This document shows positions 23,001 through 38,000 of a stretch of DNA of 64,000 bases, piece after piece (within the stretch, counting starts at the first letter, position 1; every line of letters begins with the position of its first letter). The stretch lies in the NCBI GenBank assembly GCA_000727475.1, contig KL647296.1, positions 3,392,784 to 3,456,783 of the forward strand, given 5' to 3'. The translations under genes and the position numbers were made by a program. Under the pieces are notes generated by a model that was given only the letters and a program-made list of their open reading frames with translations, was not told where the DNA came from and ran no database searches. This stretch comes from Sarcocystis neurona (Eukaryota; Apicomplexa; Conoidasida; Eucoccidiorida; Sarcocystidae).

Positions 23001-26000
23001 TTGCCGGTGCTCCGGTGGTCAGACTGCAGTTTGTTATTATTTGACCGCGGGACGTGCTGCAGCGGCAGCTCTTCTGCTCATGCAACAGCAGCAGCAGCAG
23101 AAGCACCGACAGCGTGTGTACCAGCAGCACCAACAGAAGATTTACCAGCAGCAGGAAAGCAGCTAAAAGAAGAAGAAGAAGCTGCAACAGCAGGACGAGG
23201 AAGAAAAGAAGCAGTATTTTGTGAAGGAGGGCGGGGAGGTAGCAGAGCACAGGCTGCAACAGCAGCAGTGGAAGCGGCAGTGGGAACTGCAGCAGATGAT
23301 TTCGCCGGAAGAAGAACGAGGGCAGCAACAGCAGCAAAAGGAGGACGAGATGCGGCAGCTGATGAAGGAGCAAACGGCGGAGCAGCAGCAGTGTCCGAAG
23401 CAGATATAACGCCAGTGCCGGAAGAAGAAGACGAAGAAGAAGAAGACGAAGAAGAAGACGAAGAAGAAGAAGAAACAGCAGCAACCACAGGAAGAGAGAG
23501 AGACAGAGCAGCTGCAGCAGGTGCTGTTGCTTTTGGGGGAAGACGACTCCACGGACAAAAACGTGAAGAACAGCAGCAGCAGCAGCGACAGGAGCAGCAG
23601 CAGCAGGAGGAGGAGGAGGAGCAGCAGCCGGAGGAGGAGCAGCAGGAGCAGCAGCAGCAGCCGGAGGAGCAGCAGCAGCAGGAGGAGGAGCAGCAGGAGG
23701 AGGAGGGGCGAGAGAAACAGCAACAGCGACCGCAGCAGCGATTTCTGTGGAGGAGATTGTCGAGCAGCAGCCAGGCGAGAGCAGCAGCAAAGAGAGAAGC
23801 AGCCGCAGCAGCAAAAGCGAAGGTGGAGAACGAAGAAGCGAGAGACGGAAGCAGACGCGAAGCAAGTCGCTCGGCCGGTGCGGCTGCACCACGTCCAGCA
23901 GCAACGCCGTCGTCTTTCGCTTCCTCCTTTTCCTCGGCTGCAGCGGCGATGAAGGAAGCAGCAGCAGCAGCATTCCGCAGAGACGAGTCACTCGGCAGAG
24001 GAGGGAAACACGAGGCCCGGAGAAGAACGAAAAACTGCAAAGTTCAGATCTCTCTTCTTCCTCCACCACCTGCTCCTGCTGCTGCTGCGGCGTCGACCGC
24101 TTCCTCTCCGGCTGCTATAGCTGCTGCCTCTTGTTCTGCTGCTGCTGCTGTGCCTGGTCCGGCGTCTGCTGCGTCGAGTGCTTGCTCTCCCGCTGCTATA
24201 GCTACTGCCTCACGTTCTGCTGCTGCTGCTGCGTTGGGCGCTGCTTCCTCTCCCGCTGCTGGAGCTGCTGCCTCGTGTTCTGCTGCTGCCGCTCCTGCTG
24301 CTGCTGCGGCGGTGGCTGTTTTCTCTACGGTTGCCGCTGCGGCGGTGGCTGCTTCCTCTCCCGCTGCTGCTGCTGCAGCGTCTTCTTCGTTTTCTGCTGC
24401 CGATGCTCCTGCGGCTGCTCTGCGAGGGAGAAGAGGAGGACAGCGCTCGCGCAGCGAAGGTTTTTTTCGATCTAAGTTGGGGCGCAGCAGAGAGGCACCG
24501 CTTGCTGGCCGGCGTCCCTTCAGCAGCAGCAGCAACAGCAGCGACAGCAGCAGCAGCGTTAGCAGCAGCAGCTCCTGCAATACCAGCAGCAACAGCAGCA
24601 ATATGATCAGCAGCACCAGCAATAATATCACCAGCAGCAGCAGCAGTATCAGCAGCAGCAGCTGCTGGCCCAGTTCCTTGTTGCTACATCAGCAACAGCA
24701 CTCTTCTCTTTCGCAGGTCAACGGACAGTCTCCCTCACTTTTCCTGTTCTTCACCACGCATATATATATATGCATGTCTATGTATACCCGTCTATCGACC
24801 TATCTCTCTCTCTCTCTATATATATACATATATATATTTACACAGACGCTCACGCATATATATATATACATACATACGTTTCCATATATATATGTATAAA
24901 TAGATAGGTGGATAGATAAATCTGTCCACACACAGGTATATATACGTACCTATCGCCGCAATAGATATGTGGATCTTGACATATATATATAAAGGTATTA
25001 CGATCCTATCTTTTGTTTATCTGTGTACATGCATGTGCTTTTCTCTGTCCGTCTCTCTACAGACTTTTTCTTATTATATGAATATGTACGTTTGCATGCG
25101 TGCCTACGTCTCAATCTGTCTCTCTGTGGTGGCTGGACCCTCATCTGTATCATACATATATATATATATATTTGTACGTCTCTGTGCCTGTATATATATA
25201 TTTGTAAGTATACGCATATGCAGGGTTTCGTCACTTGATACGTAATCACATATTTCTGTGCGCCTACGTGCATGCGTGTCTGTTTCTTTTTCTCTCTCTC
25301 TCTCTCTATATGTGTATATACAATATATATATATCTATGTATATATGTAAATGCATGCATATACGTTGCCCTGTCAATTAAAAACATTGCCATATATGTG
25401 TATATATTTATGATAGGCTTATACAAATATAAATATATATATTATACGTCTATATACACGCAATATATATAAATGATGTGAAGAGAGGTGCGCTGATTAG
25501 CACTTTCAACAGGGAGGAAGGAATTTGAATAACTTCGCGGTCCTGTCCACATTAATATATATCCATACATGCACGTATCTCTCTCTCTACATACACATAT
25601 ATATACAGGTTTGCATGTGAATATGTCTCTCTTTAATGTGTGTATGTGTATATATATAGAAACGCGAACAGACGGGCAACGAGACAGCCAGACAGCCAGC
25701 CAGAGACAGGGAGACAGGGAGACAGGGAGACGGGGAGACGGGGAGACGGAGAAGTACCTCTTCTTAAGAATTTATATCAATATACGCATGATGAGGCGGA
25801 CACGTCTACACACACAGAAATGGAGATATTTGTCGTTTTGTGTGGTAGTGATGGTAGTTCGTACGTATTTGTGTTTGTGTACCGCCTGCGTCTCCGCCCG
25901 GGTATGTGATGCACGTGGACGTGTCGAGGACGAAGTGTACGTGTGTGGGTGGTCAGAGCCGCCGCATGCAGTTTGTTCGGCTGTCTGAACACGCCGTGGT

Positions 26001-29000
26001 GGGGTGTACGTACAGCTGGTGAAGCCTGAAGAGAACGCAGAAGAAGAAGGTGAAGAAGGGGAGAAGAGAGGGAAAGGAGCAGCACGTGAAGGAGGGGAAG
26101 ATGAACGCGAGGGAAGGCGAGGCGAACGAGGAGGAAGTTGGCCGGATTCGTCAGCAGCACCTGCTGTCGCTGAGGATGCAGAAAGTGCGGCTGCACCAGA
26201 CGCAGCAGCACCAGCAGCACAGGCAGCAGCAACGGCTGCAGGAGCAGCAGGAGGAGGAGCAGCAGCAGGTGCAGCAACAGCAGCAGCGGTTCTCAGTAAC
26301 TACGACCGCCTGCAGCAGGAGGAATTTCGTCAGAGGTAAACTCTTTCTTCTCCTTAGAAAAACGAGAGCTGTCCATATGCGTACGTGTATATCTGCGTGT
26401 ATGTGTATGTGTGTGTATTTCTTTGCATGCGCAGGAATTTCATGGAGGGACACTTCTGTGTGCCTGTCTTAGCAGAACACATAAGCGAGCGAACAGATCT
26501 CAGAGCGAGGAGAAGCGTAGATAATATATACACATATATATACATATATATATGTATGTAGATGTATATGTGTGTATATTTGCCGCACAGATGTGTGTGT
26601 ATGTGAACAGCAAAGTATTTATATTTAGCTCTGTTAAACACGCTGTGCGTATACGTGTATATGGTTGAGTCCACGACACAGATATACATATAAATGCACC
26701 TAGACATCTTTAACGTATACATCTGTATATCCATAACGTATACACGTATATATATGTGTCTATAAGTGTACGTCTGCTCGTCCACATGTATATAAATATA
26801 TATATATTGTAGTTGAAGAGTCGGTGAGCGAATGAGGGAGACAGATACCATTACGGGAGTCTCAATGCAATACACATATATATATATATGTATGTGTACA
26901 TATATATATATGTATATATCGATGTATATGAATTAGAGAGTGAGACGGAGAGAGAAAGAGATACGGGTTCGCGTGGTTATTTCTGCAGGACATCTATACA
27001 TGTATATATATATAGACAGAGAGGGAGAGATACAGGTATATATATATACGTGGGGACAGAAATACATATATATATATCTATGTATATGTAGATGAGAGAG
27101 GGCGAAGGATGAGACAACGACATGTATATGTAGAGGAAGATTGAGAGGCAGAGAGAAAGGAACGTATATACATATACATATATATACATATATATACACA
27201 CATATATATATATGTGTGTATAGGGGAGACACACATACACACATACACACATACAAATACATATACATGTATGTATGCAAGGAGAGACATATATATGTAT
27301 ATATAGATAGATAGATATGTCTCTGCGTCGAATTTGAGAGAGAGAGACACACACACACCCACACAAACGCATGCACACATATAAATATATACTCACGTAT
27401 ATATATGTGTATATAGATATATATGTACATGCGGTGTGACGGTGATAAGATGAATGTATATACAAAGATATACACATTCATTAATATTTTGTCTTCCTGA
27501 GGCAGGGCCCCGGCGCAGCAGCGATGTCTCGCGTGTGTCTCTATTTCTCGTGGAGCTTCATAAACACGTGTGTGTCTACGTCTGTATATGTGTCTACTAC
27601 TATCTCTTTGTGTGTCTACTATCTCTTTGCGCGTGTATATGTATATGCCTTCGTTTTCCCCTTCCTTTCCAACGTCGCAGGCCCGCACGTGTGTATGTGT
27701 GTGCGTCTCCAATCGTGCGCCTGTCTTCGCAGTTGTATGGGCCGTGTCTCCTTTCCCGTGGCCGCAGATGTCTCCTTCTTCTGTGGAGAGATGCGTTCAC
27801 CATGACGAGTGCCTTGCTGCTGCTGCTGCAGATTCGGCTCAGAAGACTTCGTCCTGCAGTCGTACAGCTGCGCCCTGTCCCGACGTATTCTTCTTCAAGT
27901 AATTCCCTTCCCTTCCTTCCCCGCTCTCTCTTCTGGGCACTCTGTGTGTCTTCTCTGCTGCTCCTGCTGCTGCTCCTGCTGCGACGTGTGCTGCTGCTCC
28001 TGCTGCGACGTGTGCTGCTGCTCTTCGCAGCGGGGTCGTTCCAGTGCTGCTGCACGCGCTTCGCATCCTCTCTTTTATCCTCCTGCTCATCCTGCTTCTG
28101 CTGCTGCTGCTGCTTCCCGTCATCTTTTTCCTCGTGCTGCTGCCGATCCTTCGCCTGCGGGGAGCGTCTTTCAAAGAACAGCAGTACGGCTACCACCTCG
28201 CCCACCCTCTCTCTCGCTCTCTACATATATATATATTTATATTCAGGGATGTCATCTGTCTCTGTGTGTGTCTCTGTGTCTCCTCTTCTATTTATTTGTA
28301 TCTACTCACGTATATATATATACACATGTTCTTATGTGTATCTGCGTTTGTACTTACGTGTATTTCTACTGCAATATTTGTATGTATCTATATTTCTCTC
28401 CTTTTGTATCTATCTACCTGTTCACATATATATATGTACATATGTGTTTGTGTACATGTGTACTCATAAATACATATATATATGTATGTTTGTGTAGGTG
28501 TGTTTCCATACCTGTCTGTTGTATTTGTCCATATCTATTCACATATATATATGTGTTCGTGCACATGTATACTGATACACACATATACGTACACATATCT
28601 ATATACGTGTATACGTACTGTCTCCGGATATATATATATGTCTACACGTGTACTGATATATATGTATATATATGTATGTCCTGTGTACGGTAATGGGGAG
28701 AGAAGATTCTCCGATTAGTACTGCTGCTATCATATCTTGTGGGAGTTCATTTCTGCGCCTCGTTTACAGAGGGAGAGGAGTGTGGGGTGACGAGGAGAAT
28801 TTGGAGGAGCAAATCTATTTCTCTCCACATTCTTCTACCTTCGAGCTGCATGCATTTGTGCTGCCATACATTAGTAGACTTCCATTTGTCCAGGTCTGTT
28901 ATATGTATATGTATGTCTGGCGACTTATATACGTCGTCCATACGTCTCGACACGATATTCGTCTATTCCTGTCCCGCTGAGGAAATAAATATATTCCATG

Positions 29001-32000
29001 TATATACGTATATATATGTATCTAAATGTGTGTGTGTGTATATACACATATATATATATATATGTACATGTGTGTATGTATGGGGAGACGTATGTATACG
29101 TATGTATATGTACCTACGTATATGTGTGTATATTTATGTATGGATATGTGTGTGTATGTACGTGTGTATCTGCATGCGCAATTCATATGTGATATCGCGT
29201 GCGCATATAAAGTTTCTCTAAAACATTTGTTGCAGGTGAACAGGGGTGTCGCTCGCGTGATCTGGGGTGGGGTGTACGTACACCTGAAGGACGTAGACGC
29301 GAATGGTCTCGTTAGTAGTGGATCTTCTCTTCCAAGCCTTTTCCTCTTTTTCGCCTCCCTTTCTCCCTGTCTGCCCGTCTCCGTGTCTCCCTGTCTCCCT
29401 TTCTGTCCGTTTTTCAGTGTCTGCTTTCGCAGCAACTCCCGGTCCACTACTGGACGGAGTGTGGGGTGTACCTACACCTGAACTACTCGAAACGAATGTC
29501 TTTCGTCCTCCGTCCCCGTCGTTTACGTTGTGCGCGCGCTGTCCCCCCCCACGAAGTTGCGGTGTACGTACACCTGGAAGTGTGCGCTTGGGTTTACCTC
29601 CAGGGACGACTTTACGTGACGCAGAATTCCCTCGCGTTTTTCTCCTTCTTCAATGAAACGACTCTCTTCGGGCCAGAAACGGTTATTCTCCTCCCCATGC
29701 AGGAGATCGTTGCTATACGGTAACAACCAAATATTTCTCTCTGTGTGTCTTTTTCGTGTCTCTCTGCTCTTCTTTGCTGGCAGCTCTCCCTCCGTCTCTT
29801 CCTGAAGCGCAGCGGTGCGTCTGCCTTTTCTCCCGTACTCCTTCCCTACATACATGCAGAAGTTTTCCTCAAACTCGTTTCCACATCTGGTGGCGCCGTC
29901 ACCTACACATATGTGCACATACTTGTATATATGTGTATCTATTCTATATTCCTTTGACTTCGTCTACGTATTACATGCATACACATATACATATATATGC
30001 GTGTTCCTATACACACATCTACGTAGATCCTTTCCAGTACATGCAGTCAAGTTTTATATAGATGCATATGTGTGTATATATTCTATGATTTAATCTGCTC
30101 TCTCTCTATATAAATGTAGACACATACCCATATGTGTATACATATATATATGAACAAATATTTCGTGTATATATATATATATATATTGTAAATAACTTTC
30201 TCTCTACTTGTGTTGCCATCGATGCAGTAAATTTCCTGTATATGCATATGTAGGTATATTTTCATGTGTGTGGCATTCTTCCGGTGGTTTTCTAGCACTG
30301 TTCAGGAAAATGGATACATCCTTAAGCAAGTCCGCATCTGTTGACTGTTGTCTGTATCTGGCGGCGTCTACGTATTTCCGTGCGCATGCAGTCACACATA
30401 CATTTGCATGCGGGTGTGCCTCCTCCCTTGCTTTGTTAGCTGCCTCTAGAAAGACACTGGCGTGCATTCTTTTTTTTCAAGTCGAAGATGTGCGCGTGTT
30501 GAATTTCTTCGCTTTCCGGTCCTCTTCCACCGACCCTCTATTTGCCAGAAAAGGCAGCTGCTGGGGAGTTCTTCTCTTCGTCTTCGGTCTCCCCTTCCCC
30601 GTCTCCCCTTCCCTGTCTCCCTGTCTCCCCGTCTCACTTCCTTCTCCCGTCTCCGTCTCCCCTCCTTTTCTCGTCCCCTTCTGTTCTCACTGTCTCCTTC
30701 CCTATCTCTTCATATCGCCCTCCTCTTCCTGTCTCCTCCTCTTCGCGTTGTCCTCCCTTCCTCTCTGTCTCTCCCTGTCTCGCTGCCTCCGTTTCACTTT
30801 CCCGTCCTGTCTCCGTCTCCTCCCCTTCTTGCCGTCTCCTCCTCTCCGGTCTCTCCCCGTCTCCCTGTCTCCTTCGCTTCCTTGCTGCGCCCCCCACCAC
30901 TTCCTGTCTCCGTCTCTCTCTGCCGTCGATCTTCACATGAACGCGTCTCCTTCTCTGGAGCAGCAGCGACTGCCACTTTTGTGTCTTCCGTTTCCCTCAT
31001 CCATCTGTCTTCCCCGTACATCTCCTCCTCCCTTCGCTTTCTCTTCAACAATGCAGCAGCAACGATATTATCATCTAACAGCATCCCTCTGTATCCACCT
31101 CTATATCTTCTCCACAACATATATATTGCAACACACACAAATATCTAAATATAATACCTACATATAATATATATATTACAACATACTGGGGAGGTGTATA
31201 TATATATATATATGTATATCCTCATACATATATATATGCGCATACATATGTATATGCTTATATATATATAGATAGATTAAATTACAACGTATTTGATGTA
31301 TATAGAGAGAGAGTTGAAGGATTTTAAATATATATGGGTGGACAAATATATATATATATATATATGTAGACACAGACTTGCATGCGTATATCTCTATACT
31401 GATAATCTTATCCACAAATTCCATATGTATATATATGTATGTATATCAAAGCGTACACAGGTATACATATATATGCACATATGTATATATCTGTGTCTCC
31501 ATGTATGTATGTTTGCGGGTCTATATATGTTCGATTGAGTCTTTATTTATATATACGTGGATATCTTTTCCCCCTTCTTCTCTCTTTCACCTCCTCTATA
31601 CATACACGTGTCAGCAATCTTCCAATATACTTCTCTTTCTTGCTGTTTTCCTTCCTCCTTCACCCTCCCTTTGCACCTACATACACACATATGTATACGT
31701 GCATGCTTATATATATGTGGGCAAAGCTTGCTGCATGCATGTGTGTCTCTGGTTGCTTGTTCCTCTTTCTTCGTGTCTCGCTTTCGCTGTGTATATCTTC
31801 GGGTGAAGAGGGTAGAAGAAAAAGAAGAAGGAAATGTCCTCGTTGTGTTCCTGCCGCACTTCTACACGACGCATGCAGCAAGAAAGTCAACGCTTTTTTC
31901 TTCGACAATTCAATCGAAGTCGAGTTGACCGGGGGACGCACCCATTTCTTTGCCACCCTTTTAAATCGCGACAAGGTAATCTGCTGCTCCTCCTGCTCGG

Positions 32001-35000
32001 CTCTGCTTCTCTGCTGCTCTGCATCTCTGCTGCTCTGCTGCTCTGCTTCTCTGCTGCTGCCGCTGCACGTTGTTCTCTGCTGCTCCTGCTGCTGCTTACC
32101 TGCTGCTACTGCTTGCCAGGTGCGGCTCCTGCTTCGGCTCCTGCCTCCCTGCTCCTACGGCTTCTCTGCTGCTGCGCGAGTTGCTGGTGCAACGCACACG
32201 GCTGTGTATTGCTCCTGCTGCTCTACTTGCGGAAGAGAACGGCCTTGGCTGTTGTTCGTTTCCCTCTCTGCTTTAGCTGCTGCATCTTGTGCCGCTACTG
32301 CGATGCTCCTACTGCGGCTGCTCCTGCTGCGCGTTTTGCTGTTGCTGTTGCCGCTTCACTGTTGCTGCTGCGGTGCCTGCGTCACCTCCTGGCGCTGCTT
32401 CCGGCTGGACGCTGCAGCTGCTCCGCCTTCTCTGACAACGCCTACAGCTGCTGCTCCTGTTACTTCTCTAACTGCTGCTGCTGCTTCTCTAGCAGCTGCT
32501 GCTGCTTCTCTACCTCCTGCTGCTGTTGCTTCTCTACCTGCTGCTGCTGCTACCTCTCTACTTCTTGCTACTGCTGCATCTCTACCTGCTGTTGCCTCTT
32601 CTTTGGGTGAGTGTTTAGTCGGTAGATGTTGAGTTAAATTACTTGCGGAGGTTTTTTGTAGAGCCGTGTGGATATATGGGCGCGTCTAAGTCGATGTCTT
32701 TGTCTGCGGACATGCATGCGTCTTCGGAGAATGGCAAGTACAAGTTTTGTTTGCTGCGCGTAGCTAGCTCTCTCTGTGGCCTCCTCTGTAAAGACAAGGA
32801 AATGTGGAAGTAGAAGAAAGTTACACGAAAAAGATATTGGAAAGGTGATCGAAGAAGAGAAAGAGAGAGCAGCACGAGGAGAAGCAGCTGCTGCGCTCTC
32901 TTCGGCTCCTCGCGTGACCAGCGGCGAGCCGGCCGGTGTGGGGTCCCCCTGCCCCCGCCCCAACGCCCCGCACGTGGGCGACAGCAGCAGCAGTTGAGTC
33001 TACTTCCGTTTCTCCGCAGTAGAAGGTGTATTCCTGTCTGAGAGGAGACTTATTTTGCTGCTGCTGCTGCAGCTAGCGGCAGGGGCGTTTGTCCAGGAGC
33101 AGCAGCTTCGCCCGTTTTTCTGCGCAGCTTGTGGGGCGACGCCAGCGTAGCAGCAGCAGCAGCAGGAGTGAGGGTCGTTAGAGAGAGAAACGAGGATCAG
33201 AAGAAGCAGATGGGACAGAGCAGAAGAATAGCAACGGAGGAAGACCGAGCAGTCGACGTGGAAAGTGGTGTGTTCTTCTGCTGCTCCGGTGTACGTACAC
33301 CTCAGCGTCGCGACGTCCGGCGCCGCCCCACAGAGTGTGGGGCGCCAACACCCGACGCCGCCGTCGCGCAGCAGCAGCGTCTCGTCGACCTCCTCCTGCC
33401 CCTGCAGCAGCAGCTCAGAAACGCATGCAGCAGCTTTTTGTCTCGCGTGAAGCAGCAACGCCTCACGAGACAGAAACGGCCTGCTGCTGCGGGGTGCTGG
33501 TTCTTTTCTCCCGCCCAACGCTGCTGCTGCTCTCTCAATCACCGCAACCTGCGCATGCATATAAACACACTCCCTGCCCTTCTTTTCTCTCTCTGTCTGC
33601 TGTCATTCTTTACGTCTTCCTCCGCCTATATATATATATATATGTAGAGAGAGAGCTGTCGCGTACCTGTGTCTATACATTACTTCTTTATATACACACA
33701 CATATACATGAGTGCCGCCCAGGGATATCTCCCCGTGTCTATGTCTGCGTGTCTACATTCATGTGTCTACCTGCTGCGTGCTGTAAGTCCCTCCCAGGGT
33801 ACCTCTCCTCCATCGCATCTCCTCCTCTCTTCATATTCGTGTGTGCAGCAGATATCTGTGCGTGTGTATATATCTCCCTCTCTTCATACATATATGTTCA
33901 CGGCATATATATGTGTGTATGTATCGCTCTCGCGCTCTCCATCCATATATATGAATGCGAGTACAGCATACGCATGCGCGTGTACGTCTCTCTGTCTTGC
34001 TGTCAGTCTCTCGTGTATTGTCGTCATATATATATGTTCGTGCATGCGCATATGTATGTGTTCAGAGTGTATATATGTCTCCCTGGTCATATTTGTATGT
34101 CGCCCGGGCCGGGCCGTCCCCCTCCGCGTCAAGCGAGAGTTTGCATGCGAAAAAAAAGCGGGTGGGGAGACAGCGGGACTCGCGTGTGTGGGGTCGGAGA
34201 CGTCCCTGCTGCTTGCTGCTGCACCGCGCAGCCACCCAGCAGCAACTCGTCCCTTTTCGTGTGCCTTGCGCCCCCTTCTCTGTGGAAGGCACCCACGCCA
34301 CAACCTGCGAAGGAAACCGCGCCGTAGCGCTCTGCATGCATTCGTATTCACACATGAGGAAGGTGCTATGAATAGGTACTTCTATATTCCCCCGTTACTC
34401 ACATATAAACGCATGCGTATTTATGTATGTGGGGTTGCGTATCATCTCCGGGCGTATATATAGAGAGAGAGAAATACGTGTGTATATGCGTAGGTACAGC
34501 TCTCTATATACGTAGATGTAAATGCATGCATATGGGTATTCATGTATATACATAAAATGTATAGAAATACGAGGGGAGATATATATATATTATATGCGTA
34601 TATCTATATGTACCATATATCTATATATGTATATATATGTAAACGCATGCATATTTGTAGGTATGCGTATGATGATACATATAAGTTAGGCATCAGTTTA
34701 CACATGTATATATATAGTATATGTAGAAATACGAGGAGATATGCATGTAGATGGTCTCTGCGTATATGCATATATATATATGATGTACGTGTAGAGCTGC
34801 TTTGTACGGAAATTTGTACGCGCATGCAGCTTCACCACGTCAGATGAAGAGAGAACTCAAATTTTGCCGAAGTATATGTCCAAGAAAAGACCTATCCTTT
34901 TCTACCCGTGTATACGTATATCTATGTATATAGCTATATGTGTATTCTATGTACATAAATATATATGTGTGTGGGGGAAGGAAGAGACAGGGAGACGCAC

Positions 35001-38000
35001 ACACAGAGACAGGGCGACAGAGAGACGAATAGAGCGGCTTGTCAGAGAAGAGAGGAGTATATTTTCCTTTTCTGCATCGGCGTTGGTGGAGACGGATAGA
35101 CGAAGAGCCGTTGCGCATGTGCAGAGTATGAAGGCGCTGCAGGACCTCTGCAGAATTTTTAGTCTTCGAAGCGGACAAGTTGTTCTGCCCCGCCGGGTGA
35201 CTCTTCTTGCGAAGAAAGAGAGTAGCAGCAACAGCAGCAGCAGCAACAGCAGCAGCGACAGCAGCAACAGCAGCAGCAGCAACAGCAGCAACAGCAGCAG
35301 CAACAGCAGCAACAGCAGCAGCAGCAACAGCAGCGACAAGTGCAGCAGCAGCAGGAGCAGAGCAGCGGTCGGAGCAGTGGCAGACCCCGCAGCAGCCGAG
35401 TCTTCGTGTGAGAGCGAAAGACAGAGACAACGCGCTGCAGCACGAGGAGGAGGAGCAGCAGAAGCAGCGGCTGGGGGCCACGAAGGAGCCGCGCAGCACA
35501 GGAGGAAGAAGCGCCACAAGTTCTGCGGTGGTGTTTTCCGTAGCTGGTCTCTTGTTGCTGCATCTCTGACGTGCGCATGTCGCTCTCTGTCTCTCGCATA
35601 TATTTCGACGCACGCAGCTTTCCATGAAGAAGAGAGAACGTGTAGAAGTATATTTTCTTCTCCAGGAGTCTACTCTTGTACATGTCTTTGACGTATGTGC
35701 TTGTTTCGTAGACATACGCGTATAAATTCAAGCAAATGTATGCGAATGTATACATATATTTATACGTGTAGTTAGTTTTGTAGAAGCAGCGTGAAAGCAG
35801 GGGACGTCTGAAGAGAGAGATTAATAAGACGGGCGAAGTGGGATATATATATATGTATATACGTGGAGAGTATGGAAGGGTCCTGCGTAGGCGGTGGTGG
35901 TGGTGGTGCCTGCGGTTCGGCAACAGCAGCAGCAGAAGGGGGGAGGGGTACGAGCAGCAGAAAGGCCAAGCGGCAGCAGCACCGGCAAGAGCGACAGCAG
36001 CTGCAGCAGTACTTGCGCCGGGAGGAGCAGCAGCAGCAGCATCAGCGAGGAAGACAGCGCGAAGGGAAGGAAGCGGAAGGAGAGGAAGATGAGGAGAAGA
36101 GAATTATTCGAACGTGGCAGCAGCAGCAGCAGCGTCGGAACGAGGCGAAGAAGCAGGCGCAGAGGATGCGGGAACAGCAGCAGCAACAGCAGCAGGTGAA
36201 GAAGGAGCTGCAGCACGAGGTGAAGGAACAGCACCAGGAGCGGCAGGAGCTGCAGCAGCGAGGAAGGGAAGAAGAACAGAGGGAACGAAAACAGCGGCGG
36301 CAGCGTCTTGAGCTGGAGCTTGAGAAGCAGCTCAGGCAGAAGCAGCAGCAGCAGCAGAGGCAGAAACAGCAGCAGCAGCAGATTCTGGCGCTCCGCAGGT
36401 CAGAGGAAAAGAAGCAGAAGCAACAGCAGCAGCATGAGGGAGAAGAGAGAGAAGACGACGGAGAAGCGAAAGATCTGCAGCAGAACAGAGACAGGCGGCA
36501 GCAGCAGAATGAAGAGCAGCAACAGGAACAGCAGCAGAATGAAGAGCAGCAGCAGGAGGAGCAACGGCAGAATGAAGAACAGCAGCAGCAGCAGCACGGG
36601 CGAGGAAGTTATTCTTTTTGGAGCGCTCTGCCTGCGGCGCTGCGACCGGATCTGCTGTCTCTTGCTGCGGGGTCGTGGAAAGTTTCACCAGCAGCAGCAG
36701 CAACAGGACGGAGAGGGAAAGGAAGATCAGCAGAAGGCAGAACAGCAGCAGCAGCAGACTGCAACATTGGCAACAAGGAAACACCGGGGGGTACAGATGC
36801 AGGAGGAACGGGCAGTCGGCATGTATTTGTCTTCCCGTTGCTTGCTGCGTTTTCTTCGACAGACGCAGCAGCAGCAGCCAACACCCGGGAGCAGCAACAG
36901 CAGCAGCACGAGCAACAGCAACACGAGCAACAGCAGCAAGAGCAGCAGCAGCAACAGCAACAGCAGCGACAGGAGCAGCAGCACTACCTACAGCAGCTGC
37001 TGACGCGCCGCCGACAGCAGCGGCAGCAGCAGCAAGAGCAGCACGAGCAGCAGGAGCAACAACTGCAGGAGGCAGGGGAAAAGAGGACGGGAAAGCAGCA
37101 GGAGCAGGTGGGGCCTGGCGTGCTGCTGCAGTGTGATGCTGCAGCGAGCTTTGGGTGGGTGAGCGACAGGGAAAGGACTGCAGTTCCAGGTGTACGTACA
37201 CCGCAGCGTGAAGGTGAAGGCGATTCACCCGCGTGCTCTGCTGCTGCTGCTGCAGCTCCAGCAGCGAAGCCGAGGCTGCCTGCGCAGCCAAATGAGCTCT
37301 CTTCTGGTGCAGCAGTTGTTTCTCCTCTTCTCTCTTCTGCTGCTTCGTTTACTTCCCCTGCTGCCCGCTCGTCTCATCCCCTTGCCGCAACAGCAGCGGC
37401 AGGATGCGTTGCTATACCTGCGGTTGCTGCAAGCGGCTCTGCTGCCGTCACTCCTGCTGCTGCTGCTTCTGGAGGACGCAGCGGGGCGAGTTTCAATGCT
37501 GCAGCAGCAGCAGAAGCAGCAGCAGCGGCAGAAGTGGTAGGTGGAAGAGCCACTGCAGCAGCTGGTTCTGCTGCGTCTTTCGTCTCCCTTGCTGCTGGTG
37601 CTGTTCCTCCCGCTTCGTCTCCTTGTCCTGCCGCTCCTGCCCTACAGCTTGTGGACTCGGGCGGCTTCATAAATCGTCGAGCGACCGCGGCAGATGCTGC
37701 AGCAGCAGATGCAATCGCAGCAGCAGAAGCAGCAGCAGCTGCTGTGCAACGTGCTGCAGCAGCCGTCACTGCGACAAGAGAAGCACGTGTGCACTTGAGC
37801 GCTTGGCGAAACTTCCACCAGCAGAAATCTGGGAGCAGCTGGTGGCTGTCAGCTTCTGCTGCTTCTGCGGCTGCTTCCGCTGCCGTGGCTGGTTCCTCTT
37901 CCTCATCTGCTCCCGCTGCTGCTGCTGCTGTGCGTAGTGATGCTGCTCTCGGCGTCGCTACCGCTGCTGCTGCTGCCGTTCATGAAACTCTGCGCTCTGA

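Noticed and set aside
22909..24631. Minus-strand poly-Leu/poly-Ala ORFs
   Set aside because: Reverse complement of the Ala/Gln/Ser repeats in the plus-strand exon; no start context or family motif.
29271..29480. Reading the palindromes as a repeated peptide VYVHL
   Set aside because: Copies fall between exons that already join in phase without them, and the frames after each copy differ; DNA-level palindrome is the simpler reading.
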